NCBI RefSeq assembly: GCF_000331515.1
Contig: NZ_AMZO01000021.1
Location: forward strand, 62,001 to 126,000
Direction of reading: 5' to 3'
DNA: 64,000 nt
Origin: Photobacterium marinum
GTDB taxonomy: Bacteria > Pseudomonadota > Gammaproteobacteria > Enterobacterales > Vibrionaceae
The notes beneath the pieces were generated by a model. That model saw nothing but the letters and a program-made list of their open reading frames with translations, ran no database searches and was not told the DNA's origin. A program made the translations under genes and the position numbers. Position 1 is the stretch's first letter. Each line of letters starts with the position of its first letter. This document shows, piece after piece, positions 36,246 to 45,493 of the stretch.

Positions 36246-37364
36246 ATGAAAATCACTGATATTGAAGTTATCCACCTCCGTGTACCAAGCGCAGAAAAAA
36301 CCTGCACCTGGGGTGAAGATGCCGTCATCGTAAAAGTTATCACCGATAGCGGCATTATCGGCATAGGTGAAGCAGACTCATCACCATCTGTTGTGAAAGC
36401 CTGCATTGAAACCCCGAATTCAAACCTGTACTGCTATGGGCTGAAATCACTACTCATCGGTGAAAACCCGCTGGAAATTGAACGTCTTTGGAACAAGATG
36501 TACTGGGCATCAAACTACATGGGCCGTCGTGGTGCTGGTATCCATGCTATCAGCGCCATCGACATCGCGTTATGGGATATTGCCGGTAAACACTACAACG
36601 TACCAACTCACACCCTGCTTGGCGGTAAATACCGGGACAAGATCCGTGCATACGGTACCTTCATTCCGGCTGACCGTCCGGAAGATAACAGAGATATCGC
36701 CCGTAAACTTGTTGAGCAGGGCTTCACTAGTATTAAGTTCGGCGGCGGTGTATTCGGTGATGATCCGGAAGTTGACGTTGAGATCGTCCGCAATGTTCGC
36801 GAAGAAGTGGGCGATGATATTGAAGTTCAAATCGATCTGGCTTCTAAATGGGGAACCTGTGGTCACGCACTGGAAATGTGCCGACGCATGGAAGAATTCA
36901 ACCTTAACTGGGTAGAAGAGCCGGTTCTGGCTGACTGCCTGACCAGCTACGCTAAGCTGTCGGGTAAGGTATCGCAGAAGATTGCAGGTGGTGAATCCCT
37001 CACAACCCGATTTGAATTCAGTGACTTCCTTGAAAAATCTCACGCCGATATCGTTCAGCCGGATATCACACGCTGCGGCGGAATTACTGAAATGAAGAAG
37101 ATCTACGACATGGCACAGATGCACGGCACGCGCCTTGTACCGCATGGCTTCAGCACAGGTATTCTGCTGGCTGCCTCCGTACATTTTCTTGCGGCCTGCG
37201 AGCATGGCACCTTAATGGAATATTCACAGAGTGACAGCCCGTTATTTACCGATTTGGTAGCAAACCGACTACCGTTTGAAGACGGTTTTGTGCCAGTGCC
37301 GGACAGCCCAGGACTGGGGATTGAGCTGAACGAAGATGTTATTGCCAAATACCGTGTTGAATAA
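36246..37364 (+). CDS. Enolase-superfamily dehydratase/racemase (mandelate racemase-like)
   Basis: 372 residues. Metal ligands D197, E224 and E250, the dyad D273 (QPDITRCGG) and H300 (VPHGFSTG) and a later Glu near 325 (LMEYSQ) match the mandelate racemase pattern. The KxK pair is K164-F-G166, so the second lysine base is replaced by Gly and only the His-Asp base remains. That fits a dehydratase or one-sided base chemistry more than a two-base racemase. It is cotranscribed with the BCCT transporter, so its substrate may be a betaine or a sugar acid taken up with it. Confidence 0.87.
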   Translation: MKITDIEVIHLRVPSAEKTCTWGEDAVIVKVITDSGIIGIGEADSSPSVVKACIETPNSNLYCYGLKSLLIGENPLEIERLWNKMYWASNYMGRRGAGIHAISAIDIALWDIAGKHYNVPTHTLLGGKYRDKIRAYGTFIPADRPEDNRDIARKLVEQGFTSIKFGGGVFGDDPEVDVEIVRNVREEVGDDIEVQIDLASKWGTCGHALEMCRRMEEFNLNWVEEPVLADCLTSYAKLSGKVSQKIAGGESLTTRFEFSDFLEKSHADIVQPDITRCGGITEMKKIYDMAQMHGTRLVPHGFSTGILLAASVHFLAACEHGTLMEYSQSDSPLFTDLVANRLPFEDGFVPVPDSPGLGIELNEDVIAKYRVE

Positions 37365-37416
37365 TACTTAAATCTGCAGGTAAGTATATCTACCTTCAGT
37401 AAAAAGAGTTAAGACA

Positions 37417-37446
37417 AAAAGGCATAAACCTTAGTTTATGCCTTTT
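37417..37446. terminator. Bidirectional terminator after the enolase-superfamily gene
   Basis: 13-bp perfect arms at 37417-37429 and 37434-37446 around CTTA, flanked by A and T runs, between convergent genes. Confidence 0.9.
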
Positions 37447-37480
37447 ATTGTTGAATGTGTGCTTTCTTGGGAAAGTGGTA

Positions 37481-38575
37481 TTAACGAGATTCCAATGGGT
37501 AAGAACGGTAACTCCACAGACCGTAGGTTCTCAATGCATCACGGTAAATACCTAAAATTTCTTTATCGCTGGCCTGCTTTAGTTCATCTAACGGCTTATC
37601 CGGATACGCCACTGTATCGAATGTGATATTTTGAGGACCAGTTTGCCAGCTTGCGATTTCAAATAACGTTTGACCACGGCGAACATGGCTTGCCGAGCTA
37701 ATAATGGTCGCATGCTTAATATTATGCCGTGCAAGTGCATAGCTACTGTAAAGTGCATTACCTACTGTGCTTGTCGCGTAGTTCTCTTCAATAATTCGGT
37801 CTGCGCTGATGCCATGCTGAATTAACCAATCAGCCATCAACTTACCTTCTGTTTTATGATTTTGTGGCACTCCGCCAGTCAAAACAATAAATGCCTTCGG
37901 ATTTGCTTTCGCCATTTCCAGAGTCGTTTCCAGACGCTTAATTAAAATATCATGCATTGAGCCATCAGGGTTTAACGCATATCCCAGCGTTACAATTGCA
38001 CCATTATCACCCAAAGACTGACCGGCCTTTTCCTTTAACGGCGTAGACAGAACACGGTCAACCGTGCTGAAGATACGCTTCAAATCCGACTCGCGCCCTT
38101 TATTCAGGGCGTAAATTTTCTCCATGTGCTTTTGTGATGCTTTATCATTGCCCTTGAATTTTTGCCATACAGCCAGGTATGAATGCGCATCTAAATCATC
38201 CGGGGCTACTGTCAGCACCTGTTCAAAAAGTTCAATGGCCCGATCAACATTCTTGTTATATATCTGAGCGTTAGCCGCAGACATAAGTAGATCGGTGCGA
38301 TACGGTTCCAGCTGATACGCTTCCAACAAACGAGCGGTTACCATTTCCATATTGCTTGGCATCTTTGCCGTAAAGCCAGCATGAGACACTCGGGCCGGCG
38401 ATTTAAAAGCTTTTACCGCATCCGCCAGTAATTGATCAACAACCTGACGTTTTGTAACAAACTGGCTGTATTCGACCTGAGCATGTACTGCCGGATTACT
38501 ATCAGCAATGGAATAAAAAGGGGCAGAAAGTGTGATTAAGCTCCCCATTGCAATCGCAATTAGGTTCTTTTTCAT
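37481..38575 (-). CDS. Exported TPR protein with YdcF/SanA-like (DUF218) domain
   Basis: 364 residues. Signal peptide to about residue 24 (MKKNLIAIAMGSLITLSAPFYSIADS), then TPR-like helices (residues 85-165, for example ARLLEAYQLEPYRTDLLMSAANAQ in two stretches and AIELFEQVLTVAPDD), then a DUF218 domain: AIVTLGYALNPDGSMHDILIKR, VLTGGVPQNHKTEG, EENYATSTVGNALYS and ATIISSASHVRRG. DUF218 proteins such as SanA and ElyC act in envelope maintenance. The TPR-DUF218 pairing in the periplasm is less usual. Function is not known. Confidence 0.82.
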   Translation of the reverse strand: MKKNLIAIAMGSLITLSAPFYSIADSNPAVHAQVEYSQFVTKRQVVDQLLADAVKAFKSPARVSHAGFTAKMPSNMEMVTARLLEAYQLEPYRTDLLMSAANAQIYNKNVDRAIELFEQVLTVAPDDLDAHSYLAVWQKFKGNDKASQKHMEKIYALNKGRESDLKRIFSTVDRVLSTPLKEKAGQSLGDNGAIVTLGYALNPDGSMHDILIKRLETTLEMAKANPKAFIVLTGGVPQNHKTEGKLMADWLIQHGISADRIIEENYATSTVGNALYSSYALARHNIKHATIISSASHVRRGQTLFEIASWQTGPQNITFDTVAYPDKPLDELKQASDKEILGIYRDALRTYGLWSYRSYPLESR

Positions 38576-38877
38576 TGTTATTTCCTGTTATTGGTTGTTT
38601 TGTTTATGTATTGATTTAATTCTCAGTATAAATTTACCAAGCAAAAAAACAGTGAAGCAGCACGCAAAATACTCCCAGCGACTTATCGGAAGCGTAAAAT
38701 AGAAGTCGTTCAGCTCACATTTTCAGAAATAAATAACTTTTCAGCACCATTAAATTATCGCTGATAATTAAGATTACAGGACAAATTGGTTACCTAGGGT
38801 AAATTTCAGACTCTGCGTTAATTCATATACAATCTTTCTATCTGCCATTGAATCATCCGTTAGAGAAGCACTAACAA
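38576..38877. other. Divergent intergenic region, YdcF-like / LysR
   Basis: 302 bp, AT-rich. A TACAAT at about 38828 could be a -10 for the LysR gene. No ORF or clear palindrome was noticed. Confidence 0.5.
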
Positions 38878-39756
38878 ATGAATATCCAACACCTGAAAGC
38901 CTTTGTTTTAGCAAACCAGCTGGGCTCTATTTCCGCAGCTGCACGCGTGATGGGTAAACGGCAATCTCAAGTCAGTCAATGGATTTCAGATCTTGAAATT
39001 GATATGGGTGTGACATTATTCGAGCGAAGCGGAAACAAAACCTCACTCAGTACTGATGGTGAAATCCTGCTCCCGATGATTATTCATACCGTCAGTCAGG
39101 CAGAGAAGCTTTCATCATGTGCTGAAACACTATCACACAATGAACCTGTCTCGCTTCGGATTGGTATTGATAACTATATTCCCCAGACATGTGTCCAGGC
39201 ACCACTGGCATCGATATTGGCAGAGAAAACTATAAATCTGGAGGTTATTACGGATGACCGTAGTGCACTGATGGAATTACTGGTTAATGAAGAGATTGAT
39301 ATTGTACTGGTGAGTGAACACTCGACACTACATTACAATAGCTACGAATACACTCGCCTGGGCGCTTATCAGGAAATACTGGTTGTCGGCCACCAGCACC
39401 CATTAAGTAAATTGGAAATAATCAGCACCAACGACCTCAGTGAATACCGCGAGCTCATATGGACTCGTGGGGAAGTAGCTGAAGACAATGATGTCGGATA
39501 CAGCCCAAGCTATGCCTGTTTCAGTGAACTATCAACACTGGTCGGTATTCTTTGTAGCGGTATCGGCTATGCCTATCTGCCGAAGGATGTCATTCAACAA
39601 AAATTGGAAAACCAAGAGCTAATCCATTTAATAACGGATTTTGAACAAAGCCAGATCAGCCGTAGAGTTGAACTCATCTGGAAGCCCGGCCTTGTACAAA
39701 CAAAATCTGGAAAAGCTTTGATTGAAGCTTTAAAAAAACATCATGGATTCAGATAA
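38878..39756 (+). CDS. LysR-type transcriptional regulator
   Basis: 292 residues. The helix-turn-helix is in the first 60 residues (MNIQHLKAFVLANQLGSISAAARVMG, with QSQVSQWISDLEIDMG and LFERSG), followed by a periplasmic-binding-like effector domain (VGILCSGIGYAYLPKDVI). It is divergent from the exported YdcF-like gene and convergent with another LysR gene. The target is not obvious; the YdcF-like gene across the shared 302-bp gap is the natural candidate. Confidence 0.88.
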   Translation: MNIQHLKAFVLANQLGSISAAARVMGKRQSQVSQWISDLEIDMGVTLFERSGNKTSLSTDGEILLPMIIHTVSQAEKLSSCAETLSHNEPVSLRIGIDNYIPQTCVQAPLASILAEKTINLEVITDDRSALMELLVNEEIDIVLVSEHSTLHYNSYEYTRLGAYQEILVVGHQHPLSKLEIISTNDLSEYRELIWTRGEVAEDNDVGYSPSYACFSELSTLVGILCSGIGYAYLPKDVIQQKLENQELIHLITDFEQSQISRRVELIWKPGLVQTKSGKALIEALKKHHGFR

Positions 39757-39837
39757 CATCTAACTCAAGAAAACAGCAGTTACTGACAGATACAAACTCA
39801 GCTCATGCTGTTTTTGCTTATACGTGAAACAAAGTAT

Positions 39838-40743
39838 CTAATCACTTTTTATTGCAGTTTTTAGAAAGTCGAGGAACACTTTGGTCTTTTGAGATAAATA
39901 TTTTTTACTTGGATAAACGGCATAAAGTGAACTATTAGGGGTAACCTTGAAACTACAACCTATCTGCTTCAGCACGCCCCGACTAATGTCTTTTTCAACC
40001 AGAAACAGTGGGATCAGTGACACCCCAAAACCTGAACAGACAGCCGTTCTAATAGCAACTGAATCGTCGCAACTACAATGCGGCGGGGTAAACATAGCTT
40101 CCTTTTTCCCTTCATATAGAAAATGTAAATTGCTGTGAATCTTACTGTCTAACATCAATTTTGAGTGCTTTTTTAGCAATTCAATCGTTAGGTTTTTATC
40201 GCAAAGCTCATCTCGATTATCCTGATAATACCCTTCAGATGTCACCCAAATTAAAGGGGAATCAATCAGCTTAGTGGCAATTAAATCTGAATCGGGCAGC
40301 GGGCCGATTTGAATTGCCAGATCTATCGAGCTTGAATACAAATCCACCGCCCTGCCCGACACTTTCAATTCCAGATTTATATGTGGATACCTTTCAGCGA
40401 ATTCAGCAAGCTTAGGCTGGATAAACTGAAGACAAAAACCAGCAGGCATTGATATCGTCAGCTTACCTTGTGGTTCATGGTGAAAGCCAAGCATAGATGC
40501 TTGTGTTAACTCAATTTGTTCCTGTAACAACTGACAGTGCTGATAAAAAGTTTCCCCTTCTTTAGTCAGCCTTAGCTGACGAGAGTTTCGTTCCAACAGT
40601 CGTATAGACAAATCTTCTTCAAGCCTAGTGATGCTCCTGCTAATGGTTGATTTAGCAACATTCAGCCCTCTTGATGCCGCCGAGATTCCCCCAGCATCAA
40701 CTACAGCCAAAAATATTGGCATGTCATTAACGTTCCATTTCAT
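39838..40743 (-). CDS. LysR-type transcriptional regulator, divergent from MFS transporter
   Basis: 301 residues from ATG 40743; an in-frame TTG at 40806 would add 21 residues and cover the likely operator region, so I prefer the shorter form. It has the LysR block FLAVVDAGGISAASRGLNVAKSTISRSI and LLERNSRQLRLTKEGE. The effector domain has several Cys, including the HCSCDDSVAIRT segment. It is 90 bp from the divergently transcribed MFS gene and probably regulates it. Confidence 0.9.
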   Translation of the reverse strand: MKWNVNDMPIFLAVVDAGGISAASRGLNVAKSTISRSITRLEEDLSIRLLERNSRQLRLTKEGETFYQHCQLLQEQIELTQASMLGFHHEPQGKLTISMPAGFCLQFIQPKLAEFAERYPHINLELKVSGRAVDLYSSSIDLAIQIGPLPDSDLIATKLIDSPLIWVTSEGYYQDNRDELCDKNLTIELLKKHSKLMLDSKIHSNLHFLYEGKKEAMFTPPHCSCDDSVAIRTAVCSGFGVSLIPLFLVEKDISRGVLKQIGCSFKVTPNSSLYAVYPSKKYLSQKTKVFLDFLKTAIKSD

Positions 40744-40762
40744 GAACGAAGTGTCCAAGTTA

Positions 40763-40812
40763 TGAATATTGTTGCCATTTTGAGTTAAATATAAGATCCC
40801 TGTCAATATTCA
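40763..40812. promoter_or_regulatory. Inverted repeat in the LysR/MFS divergent promoter
   Basis: TGAATATTG (40763-40771) and its exact complement CAATATTCA (40804-40812), 41 bp between equivalent positions, about four helical turns. This fits two recognition sites for a LysR tetramer between the regulator and its likely target. Confidence 0.5.
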
Positions 40813-40833
40813 CCTTTAACTATTTGAGTGAAA

Positions 40834-42000
40834 ATGACATCGAATAAGCTTCCGAAATTCACAACCATTTTTGTCCTTCTTTCTTCAAGCGCACTGACAA
40901 TTATGGCAGGCGCACTAATTGGCCCTTCTTTATCTCTTATCAATCAGCAATTTCATAATTCAGAGCTTGTAGCTATGCTACTGACAATGCCCTCTTTAGC
41001 TGTAGTGGTAACAGCTCCGTTGGCTGGAAAACTAATGAATTCAATTGCCAAGAAATGGCTGCTGGTTATTGCCCTAGCTCTATATGGCGCCGCAGGTAGT
41101 ACCGGACTGTGGATGGATTCGCTCCAACTTTTGTTGCTGGGTCGATTTATATTAGGCGTGTCGGTTTCTCTCATCATGACGGTAAGCTCAACACTTATTT
41201 CAGATCTGAGCTCGGGATACGGGACATCCAAACTTCTTTCATATCAAGCGACAGCGATGAATCTTGGTGGCGTGATTTTTGTTGGCATTGGTGGCTACCT
41301 AGCTCAACTCAATTGGCGAATGCCATTCTCTATCTACTTACTGGCAATAGTTGTTCTAATTCTCGCTATTTTCTTCATACCAGATACCAATAAAACAGTC
41401 GAAAGCCATAAGGTTTCGGTAGATAGTGACACTTGGAAGTCAATAATACCATTCTATCTTTTGGGCTTTATCAGCATGTTTCTGTTCTATCAGATTCCTG
41501 TAATGTACTCATTTATAGTCACTAATGTACTTAACGCATCACCAACTCAAACTGGCGTTACACTTGCGCTGTTTAGTATTGCTTCCGCCATTGCTTCGAT
41601 GCAAATGGCTAAGCTGTTTCGTCGCTATACTGAGTACCAGTTGATAGCCCTGGCATTCATTAACTACTCACTAGGCCACCTGTTTATCGCGATCGCTTCA
41701 AACTGGCCCGTAATGATAACCGGGGGAGTACTAACAGGTGTCGGCTTAGGTATCGCGTTCCCAACCATAAATAAGGCCATATCTTCCAGAAGCGATTTGA
41801 ATAACAGGGGAATACTGATGAGTGGTTTTGTTAGTTGTTACTTCTTGGGTCAATTTGTTTCACCAATCGCAGTCCAATTGATGAGAATAGATACTTTACA
41901 ATCTACTTTTTATATAAGTTCGGCTGGTGCATTTGTCTTGGGTATTTTAACAATCAATTTTAAGCAAGAAATCGTCAATACTCAGTCGCAATTAGGGTAA
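40834..42000 (+). CDS. MFS transporter
   Basis: 388 residues from ATG 40834 (GAG upstream; GTG at 40828 is an alternative). Twelve predicted membrane helices; the loop region between helices 2 and 3 (APLAGKLMNSIAKKWLLV) and GRFILGVSVSLIMTVSSTLISDL are typical of the major facilitator superfamily, drug/small-molecule exporter side. Controlled presumably by the divergent LysR gene. Substrate is unknown. Confidence 0.87.
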   Translation: MTSNKLPKFTTIFVLLSSSALTIMAGALIGPSLSLINQQFHNSELVAMLLTMPSLAVVVTAPLAGKLMNSIAKKWLLVIALALYGAAGSTGLWMDSLQLLLLGRFILGVSVSLIMTVSSTLISDLSSGYGTSKLLSYQATAMNLGGVIFVGIGGYLAQLNWRMPFSIYLLAIVVLILAIFFIPDTNKTVESHKVSVDSDTWKSIIPFYLLGFISMFLFYQIPVMYSFIVTNVLNASPTQTGVTLALFSIASAIASMQMAKLFRRYTEYQLIALAFINYSLGHLFIAIASNWPVMITGGVLTGVGLGIAFPTINKAISSRSDLNNRGILMSGFVSCYFLGQFVSPIAVQLMRIDTLQSTFYISSAGAFVLGILTINFKQEIVNTQSQLG

Positions 42001-42035
42001 TTCATTAAGCAACAACTCTTACAACTACTCTTACA

Positions 42036-42069
42036 CGCTATCCGCTATCCGCTATCCGCTATCCGCTAT
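42036..42069. repeat. Heptanucleotide tandem repeat (CGCTATC) x4.9
   Basis: Four complete CGCTATC units and a partial fifth, perfect, in the 3' region between the MFS gene and a terminator. Noncoding; likely variable in copy number. Confidence 0.93.
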
Positions 42070-42075
42070 TATAAG

Positions 42076-42105
42076 CTGAAAGCGCCTGTTCTTAGGCGCT
42101 TTCAG
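42076..42105. terminator. Hairpin between convergent MFS and amidohydrolase genes
   Basis: 11-bp perfect arms 42076-42086 and 42095-42105 (CTGAAAGCGCC with its complement) around an 8-nt loop; short T flank only. Confidence 0.7.
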
Positions 42106-42131
42106 TGATTCAGATGCTCTTGTTACGAAAC

Positions 42132-43808
42132 TTAATCATCAGCATCAAAGACAACCTCGCCCTGTAGCATTGTCATAAGAATATTAGTTTTAGCGATTGC
42201 TTCCGGTTTCAGTTTAGTGATGTCTTTATCCAGCACCACCAAATCTGCAGACTTACCCACCTCAATCGAACCTATAATATCATCAAGCCCTAAGCTAACC
42301 GCCGGATTAATTGTATAAGCATCAATTGCCACTTCAACACCCGGAAGCCCGGTGTTGCCCATTTTCAGGCTGTTAGCAATACCGACCAATGGATTAATGT
42401 CATGCACGTTCCAGTCACTGCTCAGGCTTACATTCGCCCCAGCCTGATAAATTCTACTTATCTGCATCAGAGAACGAGCCCGTTTTGCCCCGATGAAAGG
42501 CTCTGCCCAACTATGGTCATGCTGCGCTATATAATCAGAGCCAACCTGAAAATCAGCAGTCACATCGAGAAGCTTAAATCGGCTGATATCCTTAGAGTTA
42601 ACCATCTCTACATGTGTCAACGTATAGTCACGATCTGATCCCTGCCGACGAGCATATTCCACAGCATTCAGCGACTCGCGAATACCACCATCACCGATAG
42701 CATGTATATGGGCTCCATAGCCGATTTTATCCAGCTCCGTCAGCCAGCTTTTCATCTCTGAAGGCGGAATATAGTTAATTCCGTATGGTTCATCCTCAAT
42801 ATACGTTGAAAGGTAAGGAGCCAATGTTTTAGCCGTACCATTGATCAGGATCCCGTCGCTGTACATCTTTACCTGATCCACAATCAATCGTGATTCCGGA
42901 TCACGAGACTGAATGGATTTTAGGTACTTAAGCTGCGAAACCTGGCCATCCTGCGGATAAATCCATGGACGCAGCGATACCCTTGCTGTCAGCTCACCAT
43001 TTTTCTGAGCTTCCTTCCAAACCTCATACCAGCCTCGTTTCCAGTACATCCGGCCATCGCCGATCGTGGTAATACCATGAGCAGCAGCTTCTTCGAGACC
43101 GATCATCAGGCCGTCATAGCTCTGATCAAACTTCCCTTTCAGGCTGTTCCAGGCCAGATCCATTACAAGATCGCCCGCGTTATCAAACAGAATCCCGTTT
43201 AAGTGACCGGTTTCACGATCTTTGAGGATCTTACCGCCCTGAGGTTCAGGTGAATCTTTGTTTATCCCAGCCAACTTCAACGCCTTCGAATTAACCCACA
43301 TGGAGTGAGAAGTCTGTTCCATCAATACAACCGGCTGATCCGGAAAAATCTCGTCTAGTACTTCCAGCGGTGTACGCTCACTATCTTCATCAAGCACTGA
43401 ATCAATTGTAAAGCCGTACCCCATTACCCATTCATTTGCCTTAGCCTGCTTCCGACATTGTTTTAGGTACGATATCTGCTCTTCCAATGTCGCATCGCCG
43501 TTAAGTTCGCAATTACCACCGACTTCGGAAGCCGCTTCAAACACATGGTTGTGATTATCGACAAAACCCGGCAACACCATCGCCCCTTCCATGTCGATAA
43601 CTTCAGTTGTTGAGGTGCGATACTCCCCTGCCCTTCTGCTGTCACCGACAAAGATGATTTTGCCGTCAGAAATAGCAATTGCATCAGCCTCTTTATCGGC
43701 ATAAACAAGCGCGTTGGTAATAATAGTGTCGGCATACTCTGCTGCCTGTGGCTGTTGTGCTGACATCAACGCGACTCCTAACAAAGCAAGCTTCGGAATT
43801 TTTCTCAT
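42132..43808 (-). CDS. Exported amidohydrolase of the YtcJ type
   Basis: 558 residues. A signal peptide (MRKIPKLALLGVALMSAQQPQAAEY) suggests a periplasmic enzyme. YtcJ-type amidohydrolase blocks follow: MVLPGFVDNHNHVFEA, GHLNGILFDNA, GITTIGDGRMYW, YSDGILINGTAKTL, HIHAIGDGGIRESL, LTHVEMV and SLSSDWNVHDINPL, which carry the expected metal ligands. Many relatives are annotated as N-acyl or aryl amidohydrolases, yet the substrate is unknown. An alanine-type symporter gene lies 266 bp upstream on the same strand, possibly taking up the product. Confidence 0.87.
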   Translation of the reverse strand: MRKIPKLALLGVALMSAQQPQAAEYADTIITNALVYADKEADAIAISDGKIIFVGDSRRAGEYRTSTTEVIDMEGAMVLPGFVDNHNHVFEAASEVGGNCELNGDATLEEQISYLKQCRKQAKANEWVMGYGFTIDSVLDEDSERTPLEVLDEIFPDQPVVLMEQTSHSMWVNSKALKLAGINKDSPEPQGGKILKDRETGHLNGILFDNAGDLVMDLAWNSLKGKFDQSYDGLMIGLEEAAAHGITTIGDGRMYWKRGWYEVWKEAQKNGELTARVSLRPWIYPQDGQVSQLKYLKSIQSRDPESRLIVDQVKMYSDGILINGTAKTLAPYLSTYIEDEPYGINYIPPSEMKSWLTELDKIGYGAHIHAIGDGGIRESLNAVEYARRQGSDRDYTLTHVEMVNSKDISRFKLLDVTADFQVGSDYIAQHDHSWAEPFIGAKRARSLMQISRIYQAGANVSLSSDWNVHDINPLVGIANSLKMGNTGLPGVEVAIDAYTINPAVSLGLDDIIGSIEVGKSADLVVLDKDITKLKPEAIAKTNILMTMLQGEVVFDADD

Positions 43809-43972
43809 GGATTTGTCCTTTAATATGAGCCAGTGTTCAACTGGTTACTGACAAAAAGCAGTACTGCCTGATGAGAGCAATCTTAAATAGAAAAGCATGA
43901 CATGAAAAAATACTGACTATCTGAAAATCATGATAGTGAACTTTCGGTGCTAGTCAGATCAATTCATCTCGA

Positions 43973-44002
43973 AAAGAAAAAGGGCCAGCTCGTAAGCTGA
44001 CC
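43973..44002 (-). terminator. Terminator downstream of the AGCS symporter gene
   Basis: Minus-strand hairpin, arms 43983-43990 and 43995-44002 with one G-U, followed by CTTTTTCTTTT. Confidence 0.85.
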
Positions 44003-44074
44003 CCATAAAAAAATCAAGTATTCATTTATCGTGACCATTCCTAGTTAGAAACATCCTTCCGATGAAGTGGACTT

Positions 44075-45493
44075 TTATTTTGATTTCCATGCTTCATGAT
44101 CTATGTCTAAATCAGGGAACTCATCTGGATTGAATACCGGATGCTCTGCCCCTTCTTTCAGCTTCTTCTTATAGTCCTTAAGAAGCCGAATCAGTGTCGG
44201 GAACAACATAAGTAAAGCCAACAGGTTAACGATAGCCAGTATTCCCATCATAGGATCCGAGAAGAAAAATACCGCGGTTGCGCCGGGGGCCACAGCACCG
44301 AGAAAAACAATCCCAATCACGATAATCCGAAGTGTATGCAGCGAAATCTTACTGTGGGTCATGAAGGTAAGGGCGTTCTCCCCCAAGTAGTAGTTATAGA
44401 TGATCGAACTAATTGAGAAGAGCAAAATTGCTACGGTCAGGAAATACTGGGCCCAATTACCGACATGGGAAACCAACGATTGCTGAGTCAGTACAACACC
44501 ATCAATATCTTCGGCTCCTGGAACATACACATCGCCAAGTAGAATGATGAAAGCCGTACAACTACAAATCAAAATGGTATCAATAAAGACTGAGAGTGAT
44601 TGAGTAATTCCCTGGCTTACTGGATGAGTAACATCTGCTGTTGCCGCTACATTGGGCGCAGAGCCCAAACCAGCCTCGTTGGAAAACAGGCCACGGCGCA
44701 GACCTTGCGCCATTGCCGCCCCCATACCACCACCGACGGCTTCTTCCCAACCAAACGCGTTCGAAATAATCATCCCTATGACTGCGGGGATTTCAGTAAT
44801 GTTGATTAGAATAATAATTATAGCCATGGCTACATAACCAATCGCCATAATCGGAACGATAACATCAGCCACTTTGGCAATACGTTTAATACCACCGTAA
44901 ATAATAATTCCGGTCCCCACAGCCAGAGCAATACCAGTCCAGAGACGCTCAATACCCATACTGTCCTGAGCTGCACCTGCTACAGTATTTCCCTGAAACG
45001 CATTAAAGCCGATAGCAAAAGAGGCAATCAAGCACACGGTGTAGAGATATGCCAACCATCTGAAATCATTACCCAAGCCATGAATGATGGTTCGAGCCGG
45101 GCCACCACGAAATCCGTCATCTTCTCTTCGTTTAAATAACTGGGCAAGAGAGCATTCCACCAGACTGGTCGCCATACCAACCAGAGCAATTGCCCACATC
45201 CAGAAAACCGCCCCCGGCCCACCAAGCGTAATCGCGACAGCCACACCGGCAATATTACCGCCACCGACACGCCCACCAACGGACAGCAAGAGCGCTTCAC
45301 GGCCAGAAATAGCATCCTTGGCTGCGGTTTGGTTTTTGTTTAACAAAACTCGGAACATGCGTCCAAAGAAGGTAAACTGAACAAATCCTGTGACGAGAGT
45401 GAAGAAAAGACCTAAAACAACCAGAAATGGTATCAATGCCCATCCCCAGGTGAGATCACCAATTAAGCCAAAGAAACTTTCTAGCAATTCCAT
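44075..45493 (-). CDS. Sodium:alanine symporter family (AGCS) transporter
   Basis: 472 residues with about ten or eleven membrane helices. AGCS blocks are FRVLLNKN, VGGRVGGGNIAGVAVAITLGGPGAVFWMW, FRGGPARTIIHGLG and GLRRGLFSNEAGLGSAPN. Members import alanine, glycine or related amino acids with Na+. It shares a 0.8-kb divergent upstream region with a dicarboxylate/amino-acid symporter and precedes the exported amidohydrolase. Exact substrate is not determinable. Confidence 0.9.
   Translation of the reverse strand: MELLESFFGLIGDLTWGWALIPFLVVLGLFFTLVTGFVQFTFFGRMFRVLLNKNQTAAKDAISGREALLLSVGGRVGGGNIAGVAVAITLGGPGAVFWMWAIALVGMATSLVECSLAQLFKRREDDGFRGGPARTIIHGLGNDFRWLAYLYTVCLIASFAIGFNAFQGNTVAGAAQDSMGIERLWTGIALAVGTGIIIYGGIKRIAKVADVIVPIMAIGYVAMAIIIILINITEIPAVIGMIISNAFGWEEAVGGGMGAAMAQGLRRGLFSNEAGLGSAPNVAATADVTHPVSQGITQSLSVFIDTILICSCTAFIILLGDVYVPGAEDIDGVVLTQQSLVSHVGNWAQYFLTVAILLFSISSIIYNYYLGENALTFMTHSKISLHTLRIIVIGIVFLGAVAPGATAVFFFSDPMMGILAIVNLLALLMLFPTLIRLLKDYKKKLKEGAEHPVFNPDEFPDLDIDHEAWKSK

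Noticed and set aside
36570-37205. 211-codon minus-strand frame inside the enolase-superfamily gene
   Set aside because: The plus-strand frame carries all catalytic motifs; the opposite frame is a composition shadow.
42036-42069. CRISPR-like repeat array
   Set aside because: Units are seven bases with no spacers; it is a simple tandem repeat.
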